Assembly: GCF_029227915.1 (NCBI RefSeq)
Contig: NC_079875.1
Coordinates: 24,558,001-24,622,000 of the forward strand
Source of the DNA: Hydractinia symbiolongicarpus
Taxonomy: Eukaryota; Cnidaria; Hydrozoa; Anthoathecata; Hydractiniidae
Reading direction: 5' to 3'
DNA length: 64,000 bases
A program made the position numbers and the translations under genes. Shown here piece by piece: positions 47,301-62,300 of this stretch. The notes under the pieces are model-generated. The model worked only from the letters and a program-made list of their open reading frames with translations. It was not told the origin of the DNA and searched no databases. The stretch's first letter is position 1. Every line of letters starts with the position of its first letter.

Positions 47301-50300
47301 TTTTATTCTTTGTCACAACCTCTCTAAGGGCTGGGTTCCAAGTCTACCTCTCTTAGCCCTGGGCTCTGTGTCAGTAGGTAAAAGCAACAACGATACCATT
47401 TGCAGCTGTCGACTTTTCTTTTTCCAAAGTTTAACAAAAGTTATTGGTTTTGGCGGACGGTGTCAATGAATGTGGCTGGTGTCTTGCAGGAGGCAGGGGA
47501 TGCTTACTCAAGGGCCCGCACCAGATCCCAAGCATGAGTGAATTTCACCAATCCTCGTGTTTCCACATTCATAGGTGTTTGTTTCAGTACAGTCGAAATC
47601 CATTAACTTTCCGATTATCCCTGTAAAGGGGAGAATGCAGAAGTTCTCCAGCATCTTCTTATTCTTTAGAGAGAAACCTCCTTTTTTTAATTAAACTTTC
47701 CGTCTTAAAATGCTAGTTTTATCTGCATTGCGATGTAGTTACTCCTATTCTCTTTTTTCTGTTTCTTACACAGATCCAGTTGACTGCCAGAAAAGACTGG
47801 TTGACACTGGGAAAGACTAGTGACTGTGGGAAAGACCACTGACGGTGGGAAAGACCATAGATCGTGAAGGCCTTTAGGTTTTGGTGACTGAAGAGTGTGT
47901 GTTCTTCATTGGTTAGGATGGGTCTTTAGTTGCAATCTCGAGACGATTGATAACTCCTTCCAAAGAATGGAGTGTGGCGGATTTCGGAGCATAAAAGTTG
48001 ACTGGGTGGTGAAGTGAAATACTTGTTTAAGCTCGAGACGATATGTAATGGTTTTCTGGGTTGCGCCGCTGGGTTCCAAGTCTACCTTTCTAAGGGGCGG
48101 TTTCTTGGTCAGCCCAAGCATTACGATACGATTTCTCAAGTGTTCATGTCTAAGGTCAGAAAGCTTTTCTGTTTCCAGGTTTGCTGCTTTTTATTCTTTG
48201 TCACAACCTCTCTAAGGGCTGGGTTCCAAGTCTACCTCTCTTAGCCCTGGGCTCTGTGTCAGTAGGTAAAAGCAACAACGATACCATTTGCAGCTGTCGA
48301 CTTTTCTTTTTCCAAAGTTTAACAAAAGTTATTGGTTTTGGCGGACGGTGTCAATGAATGTGGCTGGTGTCTTGCAGGAGGCAGGGGATGCTTACTCAAG
48401 GGCCCGCACCAGATCCCAAGCATGAGTGAATTTCACCAATCCTCGTGTTTCCACATTCATAGGTGTTTGTTTCAGTACAGTCGAAATCCATTAACTTTCC
48501 GATTATCCCTGTAAAGGGGAGAATGCAGAAGTTCTCCAGCATCTTCTTATTCTTTAGAGAGAAACCTCCTTTTTTTAATTAAACTTTCCGTCTTAAAATG
48601 CTAGTTTTATCTGCATTGCGATGTAGTTACTCCTATTCTCTTTTTTCTGTTTCTTACACAGATCCAGTTGACTGCCAGAAAAGACTGGTTGACACTGGGA
48701 AAGACTAGTGACTGTGGGAAAGACCACTGACGGTGGGAAAGACCATAGATCGTGAAGGCCTTTAGATTTTGGTGACTGAAGAGTGTGTGTTCTTCATTGG
48801 TTAGGATGGGTCTTCAGTTGCAATCTCGAGACGATTGATAACTCCTTCCAAAGAATGGAGTGTTGCGTATTTCGAAGCATCAAAGTTGACTGGGTGGTGA
48901 AGTGAATTACTTGTTTAAGCTCGAGACGATATGTAATGGTTTTCTGGGTTGCCGCCGCTGGGTTCCAAGTCTACCTTTCTAAGGGGCGGTTTCTTGGTCA
49001 GCCCAAGCATTACGATACGATTTCTCAAGTGTTCATGTCTAAGGTCAGAAAGCTTTTCTGTTTCCAGGTTTGCTGCTTTTTATTCTTTGTCAAAACCTCT
49101 CTAAGGGCTGGGTTTTAAGTCTACCTCTCTTAGCCCTGGGCTCTGTGTCAGTAGGTAAAAGCAACAACGATACGATTTGCAGCTGTCGACTTTTCTTTTT
49201 CCAAAGTTTAACAAAAGTTATTGGTTTTGGCGGACGATGTCAATGAATCTGGCTGGTGTCTTGCAGGAGGCAGGGGATGCTTACTCAAGGGCCCGCACCT
49301 GATCCCAAGCATGAGTGAATTTCACCAATCCTCGTGTTTCCACATTCATAGGTGTTTGTTTCAGTACAGTCGAAATCCATTAACTTTCCGATTATCCCTG
49401 TAAAGGGGAGAATGCAGAAGTTCTACAGCAGCTTCTTATTCTTTGGAGAGAAACCTTCTTTTTTAATTAAACTTTTCGTCTTAAAAGACTAGTTTTATCT
49501 GCATTGCGATGTAGTTACTCCTATTCTCTTTTTCCTGTTTCTTATACAGATCCAGTTGACTGCCAGGAAAGACTGGTTGACACTGGGAAAGACTAGTGAC
49601 TGTGGGAAAGACCACTGACGGTGGGAAAGACCATAGATCGTGAAGGCTTTTAGGTTTTGGTGACTGAAGAATGTGTGTTCTTCATTGGTTAGGATGGGTC
49701 TTCAGTTGCAATCTCGAGACGAATGATAACTCCTTCCAAACTATGGAGTGTGGCGGATTTCGAAGCATAAAAGTTGACTGGGTGGTGAAGTGAATTACTT
49801 GTTTAAGCTCGAGACGATATGTAATGGTTTTCTGGGTTGCCGCCGCTGGGTTGCCGCCGCTGGGTTCCAAGTCTACCTTTCTAAGGGGCGGTTTCTTGGT
49901 CAGCCCAAGCATTACGATACTATTTCTCAAGTGTTCATGTCTAAGGTCAGAAAGCTTTTCTGTTTCCAGGTTTGCTGCTTTTTATTCTTTGTCACAACCT
50001 TTCTAAGGGCTGGGTTCCAAGTCTACCTCTCTTAGTCCTGGGCTCTGTGTCAGTAGGTAAAAGCAACAACGATACGATTTGCAGCTGTCGACTTTTCTTT
50101 TTCCAAAGTTTAACAAAAGTTATTGGTTTTGGCGGACGGTGTCAATGAATGTGGCTGTTGTCTTGCAGGAGGCAGGGGATGCTTACTCAAGGGTCCGCAC
50201 CAGATCCCAAGCATGAGTGAATTTCACCAATCCTTGTGTTTCCACATTCATAGGTGTTTGTTTCAGTACAGTCGAAATCCATTAACTTTCCGATTATCCC

Positions 50301-53300
50301 TGTAAAGGGGAGAATGCAGAAGTTCTACAGCAGCTTCTTATTCTTTAGAGAGAAACCTCCTTTTTTAATTAAACTTTCCGTCTTAAAAGACTAGTTTTAT
50401 CTGCATTGCGATGTAGTTACTCCTATTCTCTTTTTCCTGTTTCTTACACAGATCCAGTTGACTGCCAGGAAAGACTGGTTGACACTGGGAAAGACTAGTG
50501 ACTGTGGGAAAGACCACTGACGGTGGGAAATACCATAGATCGTGAAGGCTTTTAGGTTTTGGTGACTAAAGAGTGTGTGTTCTTCATTGGTTAGGATGGG
50601 TCTTCAGTTGCAATCTCGAGACGATTGATAACTCCTTCCAAAGAATGGAGTGTGGCGGATTTCGAAGCATAAAAGTTGACTGGGTGGTGAAGTGAATTAC
50701 TTGTTTAAGCTCGAGACGATATGTAATGGTTTTCTTGGTTGCCGCCGCTCGGTTCCAAGTCTACCTTTCTAAGGGGCGGTTTCTTGGTCAGCCCAAGCAT
50801 TACGATACGATTTCTCAAGTGTTCATGTCTAAGGTCAGAAAGCTTTTCTGTTTCCAGGTTTGCTGCTTTTTATTCTTTGTCACAACCTTTCTAAGGGCTG
50901 GGTTCCAAGTCTACCTCTCTTAGCCCTGGGCTCTGTGTCAGTAGGTAAAAGCAACAACGATACGATTTGCAGCTGTCGACTTTTCTTTTTCCAAAGTTTA
51001 ACAAAAGTTATTGGTTTTGGTGGACGGTGTCAATGAATGTGGCTGGTGTCTTGCAGGAGGCAGGGGATGCTTACTCAAGGGCCCGCACCAGATCCCAAGC
51101 ATGAGTGAATTTCACCAATCCTTGTGTTTCCACATTCATAGGTGTTTGTTTCAGTACAGTCGAAATCCATTAACTTTCCGATTATCCCTGTAAAGGGGAG
51201 AATGCAGAAGTTCTACAGCAGCTTCTTATTCTTTAGAGAGAAACCTCCTTTTTTAATTAAACTTTCCGTCTTAAAAGACTAGTTTTATCTGCATTGCGAT
51301 GTAGTTACTCCTATTCTCTTTTTCCTGTTTCTTACACAGATCCAGTTGACTGCCAGGAAAGACTGGTTGACACTGGGAAAGACTAGTGACTGTGGGAAAG
51401 ACCACTGACGGTGGGAAATACCATAGATCGTGAAGGCTTTTAGGTTTTGGTGACTAAAGAGTGTGTGTTCTTCATTGGTTAGGATGGGTCTTCAGTTGCA
51501 ATCTCGAGACGATTGATAACTCCTTCCAAAGAATGGAGTGTGGCGGATTTCGAAGCATAAAAGTTGACTGGGTGGTGAAGTGAATTACTTGTTTAAGCTC
51601 GAGACGATATGTAATGGTTTTCTTGGTTGCCGCCGCTCGGTTCCAAGTCTACCTTTCTAAGGGGCGGTTTCTTGGTCAGCCCAAGCATTACGATACGATT
51701 TCTCAAGTGTTCATGTCTAAGGTCAGAAAGCTTTTCTGTTTCCAGGTTTGCTGCTTTTTATTCTTTGTCACAACCTTTCTAAGGGCTGGGTTCCAAGTCT
51801 ACCTCTCTTAGCCCTGGGCTCTGTGTCAGTAGGTAAAAGCAACAACGATACGATTTGCAGCTGTCGACTTTTCTTTTTCCAAAGTTTAACAAAAGTTATT
51901 GGTTTTGGTGGACGGTGTCAATGAATGTGGCTGGTGTCTTGCAGGAGGCAGGGGATGCTTACTCAAGGGCCCGCACCAGATCCCAAGCATGAGTGAATTT
52001 CACCAATCCTCGTGTTTCCACATTCATAGGTGTTTGTTTCAGTACAGTCGAAATCCATTAACTTTCCGATTATCCCTGTAAAGGGGAGAATGCAGAAGTT
52101 CTACAGCAGCTTCTTATTCTTTGGAGAGAAACCTTTTTTTTTTAATTAAACTTTCCGTCTTAAAAAGCTAGTTTTATCTGCATTGCGATGTAGTTACTCC
52201 TATTCTCTTTTTTCTGTTTCTTACACAGATCCAGTTGACTGCCAGGAAAGACTGGTTGACACTGGGAAAGACTAGTGACTGTGGGAAAGACCACTGACGG
52301 TGGGAAATACCATAGATCGTGAAGGCTTTTAGGTTTTGGTGACTAAAGAGTGTGTGTTCTTCATTGGTTAGGATGGGTCTTCAGTTGCAATCTCGAGACG
52401 ATTGATAACTCCTTCCAAAGAATGGAGTGTGGCGGATTTCGAAGCATAAAAGTTGACTGGGTGGTGAAGTGAATTACTTGTTTAAGCTCGAGACGATATG
52501 TAATGGTTTTCTGGGTTGCCGCCGCTCGGTTCCAAGTCTACCTTTCTAAGGGGCGGTTTCTTGGTCAGCCCAAGCATTACGATACGATTTCTCAAGTGTT
52601 CATGTCTAAGGTCAGAAAGCTTTTCTGTTTCCAGGTTTGCTGCTTTTTATTCTTTGTCACAACCTTTCTAAGGGCTTGGTTCCAAGTCTACCTCTCTTAG
52701 CCCTGGGCTCTGTGTCAGTAGGTAAAAGCAACAACGATACGATTTGCAGCTGTCGACTTTTCTTTTTCCAAAGTTTAACAAAAGTTATTGGTTTTGGTGG
52801 ACGGTGTCAATGAATGTGGCTGGTGTCTTGCAGGAGGCAGGGGATGCTTACTCAAGGGCCCGCACCAGATCCCAAGCATGAGTGAATTTCACCAATCCTC
52901 GTGTTTCCACATTCATAGGTGTTTGTTTCAGTACAGTCGAAATCCATTAACTTTCCGATTATCCCTGTAAAGGGGAGAATGCAGAAGTTCTACAGCAGCT
53001 TCTTATTCTTTGGAGAGAAACCTCCTTTTTTAATTAAACTTTCCGTCTTAAAAGACTAGTTTTATCTGCATTGCGATGTAGTTACTCCTATTCTCTTTTT
53101 CCTGTTTCTTACACAGATCCAGTTGACTGTCAGGAAAGACTGGTTGACACTGGGAAAGACTAGTGACTGTGGGAAAGACCACTGACGGTGGGAAAGACCA
53201 TGGATCGTGAAGTCTTTTAGGTTTTGGTGACTAAAGAGTGTGTGTTCTTCATTGGTTAGGATGGGTCTTCAGTTGCAATCTCGAGACAATTGATAACTCC

Positions 53301-56300
53301 TTCCAAAGAATGGAGTGTGGCGGATTTCGAAGCATAAAAGTTGACTGGGTGGTGAAGTGAATTACTTGTTTAAGCTCGAGACGATATGTAATGGTTTTCT
53401 GGGTTGCCGCCGCTGGGTTCCAAGTCTACCTTTCTAAGGGGCGGTTTTTTGGTCAGCCCAAGCATTACGATACGATTTCTCAAGTGTTCATGTCTAAGGT
53501 CAGAAAGCTTTTCTGTTTCCAGGTTTGCTGCTTTTTATTCTTTGTCACAACCTTTCTAAGGGCTGGGTTCCAGGTCTACCTCTCTTAGCCCTGGGCTCTG
53601 TGTCAGTAGGTAAAAGCAACAACGATACGATTTGCATTTGTCGACTTTTCTTTTTCCAAAATTTAACAAAAGTTATTGGTTTTTGGCGGACGGTGTCAAT
53701 GAATGTGGCTGGTGTCTTGCAGAAGGCAGGGGATGCTTACTCAAGGGCCCGCACCAGATCCCAAGCATGAGTGAATTTCACCAATCCTCGTGTTTCCACA
53801 TTCATAGGTGTTTGTTTCAGTACAGTCGAAATCCACTAACTTTCCGATTATCCCTGTAAAGGGGAGAATGCAGAAGTTCTACAGCAGCTTCTTATTCTTT
53901 GGAGAGAAACCTTTTTTTTTTAATTAAACTTTCCGTCTTAAAAAGCTAGTTTTATCTGCATTGCGATGTAGTTACTCCTATTCTCTTTTTTCTGTTTCTT
54001 ACACAGATCCAGTTGACTGCCAGGAAAGACTGGTTGACACTGGGAAAGACTAGTGACTGTGGGAAAGACCACTGACGGTGGGAAAGACCATAGATCGTGA
54101 AGGCCTTTAGGTTTTGGTGACTGAAGAGTGTGTGTTCTTCATTGGTTAGGATGGGTCTTTAGTTGCAATCTCGAGACGATTGATAACTCCTTCCAAAGAA
54201 TGGAGTGTGGCGGATTTCGGAGCATAAAAGTTGACTGGGTGGTGAAGTGAAATACTTGTTTAAGCTCGAGACGATATGTAATGGTTTTCTGGGTTGCGCC
54301 GCTGGGTTCCAAGTCTACCTTTCTAAGGGGCGGTTTCTTGGTCAGCCCAAGCATTACGATACGATTTCTCAAGTGTTCATGTCTAAGGTCAGAAAGCTTT
54401 TCTGTTTCCAGGTTTGCTGCTTTTTATTCTTTGTCACAACCTTTCTAAGGGCTGGGTTCCAAGTCTACCTCTCTTAGCCCTGGGCTCTGTGTCAGTAGGT
54501 AAAAGCAACAACGATACGATTTGCAGCTGTCGACTTTTCTTTTTCCAAAGTTTAACAAAAGTTATTGGTTTTGGTGGACGGTGTCAATGAATGTGGCTGG
54601 TGTCTTGCAGGAGGCAGGGGATGCTTACTCAAGGGCCCGCACCAGATCCCAAGCATGAGTGAATTTCACCAATCCTCGTGTTTCCACATTCATAGGTGTT
54701 TGTTTCAGTACAGTCGAAATCCATTAACTTTCCGATTATCCCTGTAAAGGGGAGAATGCAGAAGTTCTCCAGCATCTTCTTATTCTTTAGAGAGAAACCT
54801 CCTTTTTTTAATTAAACTTTCCGTCTTAAAATGCTAGTTTTATCTGCATTGCGATGTAGTTACTCCTATTCTCTTTTTTCTGTTTCTTACACAGATCCAG
54901 TTGACTGCCAGAAAAGACTGGTTGACACTGGGAAAGACTAGTGACTGTGGGAAAGACCACTGACGGTGGGAAAGACCATAGATCGTGAAGGCCTTTAGGT
55001 TTTGGTGACTGAAGAGTGTGTGTTCTTCATTGGTTAGGATGGGTCTTTAGTTGCAATCTCGAGACGATTGATAACTCCTTCCAAAGAATGGAGTGTGGCG
55101 GATTTCGGAGCATAAAAGTTGACTGGGTGGTGAAGTGAAATACTTGTTTAAGCTCGAGACGATATGTAATGGTTTTCTGGGTTGCGCCGCTGGGTTCCAA
55201 GTCTACCCTTCTAAGGGACGGTTTCTTGGTCAGCCCAAGCATTACGATACGATTTCTCAAGTGTTCATGTCTAAGGTCAGAAAGCTTTTCTGTTTCCAGG
55301 TTTGCTGCTTTTTATTCTTTGTCACAACCTTTCTAAGGGCTGGGTTCCAAGTCTACCTCTCTTAGCCCTGGGCTCTGTGTCAGTAGGTAAAAGCAACAAC
55401 GATACGATTTGCAGCTGTCGACTTTTCTTTTTCCAAAGTTTAACAAAAGTTATTGGTTTTGGTGGACGGTGTCAATGAATGTGGCTGGTGTCTTGCAGGA
55501 GGCAGGGGATGCTTACTCAAGGGCCCGCACCAGATCCCAAGCATGAGTGAATTTCACCAATCCTCGTGTTTCCACATTCATAGGTGTTTCTTTCAGTACA
55601 GTCGAAATCCATTAACTTTCCAATTATCCCTGTAAAGGGGAGAATGCAGAAGTTCTACAGCAGCTTCTTATTCTTTGGAGAGAAACCTCCTTTTTTAATT
55701 AAACTTTCCGTCTTAAAAGACTAGTTTTATCTGCATTGCGATGTAGTTACTCCTATTTTCTTTTTCCTGTTTCTTACACAGATCCAGTTGACTGCCAGGA
55801 AAGACTGGTTGACACTGGGAAAGACTAGTGACTGTGGGAAAGACCACTGACGGTGGGAAAGACCATAGATCGTGAAGGCCTTTAGGTTTTGGTGACTGAA
55901 GAGTGTGTGTTCTTCATTGGTTAGGATGGGTCTTTAGTTGCAATCTCGAGACGATTGATAACTCCTTCCAAAGAATGGAGTGTGGCGGATTTCGGAGCAT
56001 AAAAGTTGACTGGGTGGTGAAGTGAAATACTTGTTTAAGCTCGAGACGATATGTAATGGTTTTCTGGGTTGCGCCGCTGGGTTCCAAGTCTACCTTTCTA
56101 AGGGGCGGTTTCTTGGTCAGCCCAAGCATTACGATACGATTTCTCAAGTGTTCATGTCTAAGGTCAGAAAGCTTTTCTGTTTCCAGGTTTGCTGCTTTTT
56201 ATTCTTTGTCACAACCTCTCTAAGGGCTGGGTTCCAAGTCTACCTCTCTTAGCCCTGGGCTCTGTGTCAGTAGGTAAAAGCAACAACGATACCATTTGCA

Positions 56301-59300
56301 GCTGTCGACTTTTCTTTTTCCAAAGTTTAACAAAAGTTATTGGTTTTGGCGGACGGTGTCAATGAATGTGGCTGGTGTCTTGCAGGAGGCAGGGGATGCT
56401 TACTCAAGGGCCCGCACCAGATCCCAAGCATGAGTGAATTTCACCAATCCTCGTGTTTCCACATTCATAGGTGTTTGTTTCAGTACAGTCGAAATCCATT
56501 AACTTTCCGATTATCCCTGTAAAGGGGAGAATGCAGAAGTTCTCCAGCATCTTCTTATTCTTTAGAGAGAAACCTCCTTTTTTTAATTAAACTTTCCGTC
56601 TTAAAATGCTAGTTTTATCTGCATTGCGATGTAGTTACTCCTATTCTCTTTTTTCTGTTTCTTACACAGATCCAGTTGACTGCCAGAAAAGACTGGTTGA
56701 CACTGGGAAAGACTAGTGACTGTGGGAAAGACCACTGACGGTGGGAAAGACCATAGATCGTGAAGGCCTTTAGGTTTTGGTGACTGAAGAGTGTGTGTTC
56801 TTCATTGGTTAGGATGGGTCTTTAGTTGCAATCTCGAGACGATTGATAACTCCTTCCAAAGAATGGAGTGTGGCGGATTTCGGAGCATAAAAGTTGACTG
56901 GGTGGTGAAGTGAAATACTTGTTTAAGCTCGAGACGATATGTAATGGTTTTCTGGGTTGCGCCGCTGGGTTCCAAGTCTACCTTTCTAAGGGGCGGTTTC
57001 TTGGTCAGCCCAAGCATTACGATACGATTTCTCAAGTGTTCATGTCTAAGGTCAGAAAGCTTTTCTGTTTCCAGGTTTGCTGCTTTTTATTCTTTGTCAC
57101 AACCTCTCTAAGGGCTGGGTTCCAAGTCTACCTCTCTTAGCCCTGGGCTCTGTGTCAGTAGGTAAAAGCAACAACGATACCATTTGCAGCTGTCGACTTT
57201 TCTTTTTCCAAAGTTTAACAAAAGTTATTGGTTTTGGCGGACGGTGTCAATGAATGTGGCTGGTGTCTTGCAGGAGGCAGGGGATGCTTACTCAAGGGCC
57301 CGCACCAGATCCCAAGCATGAGTGAATTTCACCAATCCTCGTGTTTCCACATTCATAGGTGTTTGTTTCAGTACAGTCGAAATCCATTAACTTTCCGATT
57401 ATCCCTGTAAAGGGGAGAATGCAGAAGTTCTCCAGCATCTTCTTATTCTTTAGAGAGAAACCTCCTTTTTTTAATTAAACTTTCCGTCTTAAAATGCTAG
57501 TTTTATCTGCATTGCGATGTAGTTACTCCTATTCTCTTTTTTCTGTTTCTTACACAGATCCAGTTGACTGCCAGAAAAGACTGGTTGACACTGGGAAAGA
57601 CTAGTGACTGTGGGAAAGACCACTGACGGTGGGAAAGACCATAGATCGTGAAGGCCTTTAGGTTTTGGTGACTGAAGAGTGTGTGTTCTTCATTGGTTAG
57701 GATGGGTCTTCAGTTGCAATCTCGAGACGATTGATAACTCCTTCCAAAGAATGGAGTGTTGCGTATTTCGAAGCATCAAAGTTGACTGGGTGGTGAAGTG
57801 AATTACTTGTTTAAGCTCGAGACGATATGTAATGGTTTTCTGGGTTGCCGCCGCTGGGTTCCAAGTCTACCTTTCTAAGGGGCGGTTTCTTGGTCAGCCC
57901 AAGCATTACGATACGATTTCTCAAGTGTTCATGTCTAAGGTCAGAAAGCTTTTCTGTTTCCAGGTTTGCTGCTTTTTATTCTTTGTCAAAACCTCTCTAA
58001 GGGCTGGGTTTTAAGTCTACCTCTCTTAGCCCTGGGCTCTGTGTCAGTAGGTAAAAGCAACAACGATACGATTTGCAGCTGTCGACTTTTCTTTTTCCAA
58101 AGTTTAACAAAAGTTATTGGTTTTGGCGGACGATGTCAATGAATCTGGCTGGTGTCTTGCAGGAGGCAGGGGATGCTTACTCAAGGGCCCGCACCTGATC
58201 CCAAGCATGAGTGAATTTCACCAATCCTCGTGTTTCCACATTCATAGGTGTTTGTTTCAGTACAGTCGAAATCCATTAACTTTCCGATTATCCCTGTAAA
58301 GGGGAGAATGCAGAAGTTCTACAGCAGCTTCTTATTCTTTGGAGAGAAACCTTCTTTTTTAATTAAACTTTTCGTCTTAAAAGACTAGTTTTATCTGCAT
58401 TGCGATGTAGTTACTCCTATTCTCTTTTTCCTGTTTCTTATACAGATCCAGTTGACTGCCAGGAAAGACTGGTTGACACTGGGAAAGACTAGTGACTGTG
58501 GGAAAGACCACTGACGGTGGGAAAGACCATAGATCGTGAAGGCTTTTAGGTTTTGGTGACTGAAGAATGTGTGTTCTTCATTGGTTAGGATGGGTCTTCA
58601 GTTGCAATCTCGAGACGAATGATAACTCCTTCCAAACTATGGAGTGTGGCGGATTTCGAAGCATAAAAGTTGACTGGGTGGTGAAGTGAATTACTTGTTT
58701 AAGCTCGAGACGATATGTAATGGTTTTCTGGGTTGCCGCCGCTGGGTTGCCGCCGCTGGGTTCCAAGTCTACCTTTCTAAGGGGCGGTTTCTTGGTCAGC
58801 CCAAGCATTACGATACTATTTCTCAAGTGTTCATGTCTAAGGTCAGAAAGCTTTTCTGTTTCCAGGTTTGCTGCTTTTTATTCTTTGTCACAACCTTTCT
58901 AAGGGCTGGGTTCCAAGTCTACCTCTCTTAGTCCTGGGCTCTGTGTCAGTAGGTAAAAGCAACAACGATACGATTTGCAGCTGTCGACTTTTCTTTTTCC
59001 AAAGTTTAACAAAAGTTATTGGTTTTGGCGGACGGTGTCAATGAATGTGGCTGTTGTCTTGCAGGAGGCAGGGGATGCTTACTCAAGGGTCCGCACCAGA
59101 TCCCAAGCATGAGTGAATTTCACCAATCCTTGTGTTTCCACATTCATAGGTGTTTGTTTCAGTACAGTCGAAATCCATTAACTTTCCGATTATCCCTGTA
59201 AAGGGGAGAATGCAGAAGTTCTACAGCAGCTTCTTATTCTTTAGAGAGAAACCTCCTTTTTTAATTAAACTTTCCGTCTTAAAAGACTAGTTTTATCTGC

Positions 59301-62300
59301 ATTGCGATGTAGTTACTCCTATTCTCTTTTTCCTGTTTCTTACACAGATCCAGTTGACTGCCAGGAAAGACTGGTTGACACTGGGAAAGACTAGTGACTG
59401 TGGGAAAGACCACTGACGGTGGGAAATACCATAGATCGTGAAGGCTTTTAGGTTTTGGTGACTAAAGAGTGTGTGTTCTTCATTGGTTAGGATGGGTCTT
59501 CAGTTGCAATCTCGAGACGATTGATAACTCCTTCCAAAGAATGGAGTGTGGCGGATTTCGAAGCATAAAAGTTGACTGGGTGGTGAAGTGAATTACTTGT
59601 TTAAGCTCGAGACGATATGTAATGGTTTTCTTGGTTGCCGCCGCTCGGTTCCAAGTCTACCTTTCTAAGGGGCGGTTTCTTGGTCAGCCCAAGCATTACG
59701 ATACGATTTCTCAAGTGTTCATGTCTAAGGTCAGAAAGCTTTTCTGTTTCCAGGTTTGCTGCTTTTTATTCTTTGTCACAACCTTTCTAAGGGCTGGGTT
59801 CCAAGTCTACCTCTCTTAGCCCTGGGCTCTGTGTCAGTAGGTAAAAGCAACAACGATACGATTTGCAGCTGTCGACTTTTCTTTTTCCAAAGTTTAACAA
59901 AAGTTATTGGTTTTGGTGGACGGTGTCAATGAATGTGGCTGGTGTCTTGCAGGAGGCAGGGGATGCTTACTCAAGGGCCCGCACCAGATCCCAAGCATGA
60001 GTGAATTTCACCAATCCTCGTGTTTCCACATTCATAGGTGTTTGTTTCAGTACAGTCGAAATCCATTAACTTTCCGATTATCCCTGTAAAGGGGAGAATG
60101 CAGAAGTTCTACAGCAGCTTCTTATTCTTTGGAGAGAAACCTTTTTTTTTAATTAAACTTTCCGTCTTAAAAAGCTAGTTTTATCTGCATTGCGATGTAG
60201 TTACTCCTATTCTCTTTTTTTCTGTTTCTTACACAGATCCAGTTGACTGCCAGGAAAGACTGGTTGACACTGGGAAAGACTAGTGACTGTGGGAAAGACC
60301 ACTGACGGTGGGAAATACCATAGATCGTGAAGGCTTTTAGGTTTTGGTGACTAAAGAGTGTGTGTTCTTCATTGGTTAGGATGGGTCTTCAGTTGCAATC
60401 TCGAGACGATTGATAACTCCTTCCAAAGAATGGAGTGTGGCGGATTTCGAAGCATAAAAGTTGACTGGGTGGTGAAGTGAATTACTTGTTTAAGCTCGAG
60501 ACGATATGTAATGGTTTTCTGGGTTGCCGCCGCTCGGTTCCAAGTCTACCTTTCTAAGGGGCGGTTTCTTGGTCAGCCCAAGCATTACGATACGATTTCT
60601 CAAGTGTTCATGTCTAAGGTCAGAAAGCTTTTCTGTTTCCAGGTTTGCTGCTTTTTATTCTTTGTCACAACCTTTCTAAGGGCTTGGTTCCAAGTCTACC
60701 TCTCTTAGCCCTGGGCTCTGTGTCAGTAGGTAAAAGCAACAACGATACGATTTGCAGCTGTCGACTTTTCTTTTTCCAAAGTTTAACAAAAGTTATTGGT
60801 TTTGGTGGACGGTGTCAATGAATGTGGCTGGTGTCTTGCAGGAGGCAGGGGATGCTTACTCAAGGGCCCGCACCAGATCCCAAGCATGAGTGAATTTCAC
60901 CAATCCTCGTGTTTCCACATTCATAGGTGTTTGTTTCAGTACAGTCGAAATCCATTAACTTTCCGATTATCCCTGTAAAGGGGAGAATGCAGAAGTTCTA
61001 CAGCAGCTTCTTATTCTTTGGAGAGAAACCTCCTTTTTTAATTAAACTTTCCGTCTTAAAAGACTAGTTTTATCTGCATTGCGATGTAGTTACTCCTATT
61101 CTCTTTTTCCTGTTTCTTACACAGATCCAGTTGACTGTCAGGAAAGACTGGTTGACACTGGGAAAGACTAGTGACTGTGGGAAAGACCACTGACGGTGGG
61201 AAAGACCATGGATCGTGAAGTCTTTTAGGTTTTGGTGACTAAAGAGTGTGTGTTCTTCATTGGTTAGGATGGGTCTTCAGTTGCAATCTCGAGACAATTG
61301 ATAACTCCTTCCAAAGAATGGAGTGTGGCGGATTTCGAAGCATAAAAGTTGACTGGGTGGTGAAGTGAATTACTTGTTTAAGCTCGAGACGATATGTAAT
61401 GGTTTTCTGGGTTGCCGCCGCTGGGTTCCAAGTCTACCTTTCTAAGGGGCGGTTTTTTGGTCAGCCCAAGCATTACGATACGATTTCTCAAGTGTTCATG
61501 TCTAAGGTCAGAAAGCTTTTCTGTTTCCAGGTTTGCTGCTTTTTATTCTTTGTCACAACCTTTCTAAGGGCTGGGTTCCAGGTCTACCTCTCTTAGCCCT
61601 GGGCTCTGTGTCAGTAGGTAAAAGCAACAACGATACGATTTGCATTTGTCGACTTTTCTTTTTCCAAAATTTAACAAAAGTTATTGGTTTTTGGCGGACG
61701 GTGTCAATGAATGTGGCTGGTGTCTTGCAGAAGGCAGGGGATGCTTACTCAAGGGCCCGCACCAGATCCCAAGCATGAGTGAATTTCACCAATCCTCGTG
61801 TTTCCACATTCATAGGTGTTTGTTTCAGTACAGTCGAAATCCACTAACTTTCCGATTATCCCTGTAAAGGGGAGAATGCAGAAGTTCTACAGCAGCTTCT
61901 TATTCTTTGGAGAGAAACCTTTTTTTTTTAATTAAACTTTCCGTCTTAAAAAGCTAGTTTTATCTGCATTGCGATGTAGTTACTCCTATTCTCTTTTTTC
62001 TGTTTCTTACACAGATCCAGTTGACTGCCAGGAAAGACTGGTTGACACTGGGAAAGACTAGTGACTGTGGAAAAGACCACTGACGGTGGGAAAGACCATA
62101 GATCGTGAAGGCTTTTAGGTTTTGGTGACTGAAGAGTGTGTGTTCTTCATTGGTTAGGATGGGTCTTCAGTTGCAATCTCGAGACGATTGATAACTCCTT
62201 CCAAAGAATGGAGTGTGGCGGATTTCGGAGCATAAAAGTTGACTGGGTGGTGAAGTGAAATACTTGTTTAAGCTCGAGACGATATGTAATGGTTTTCTGG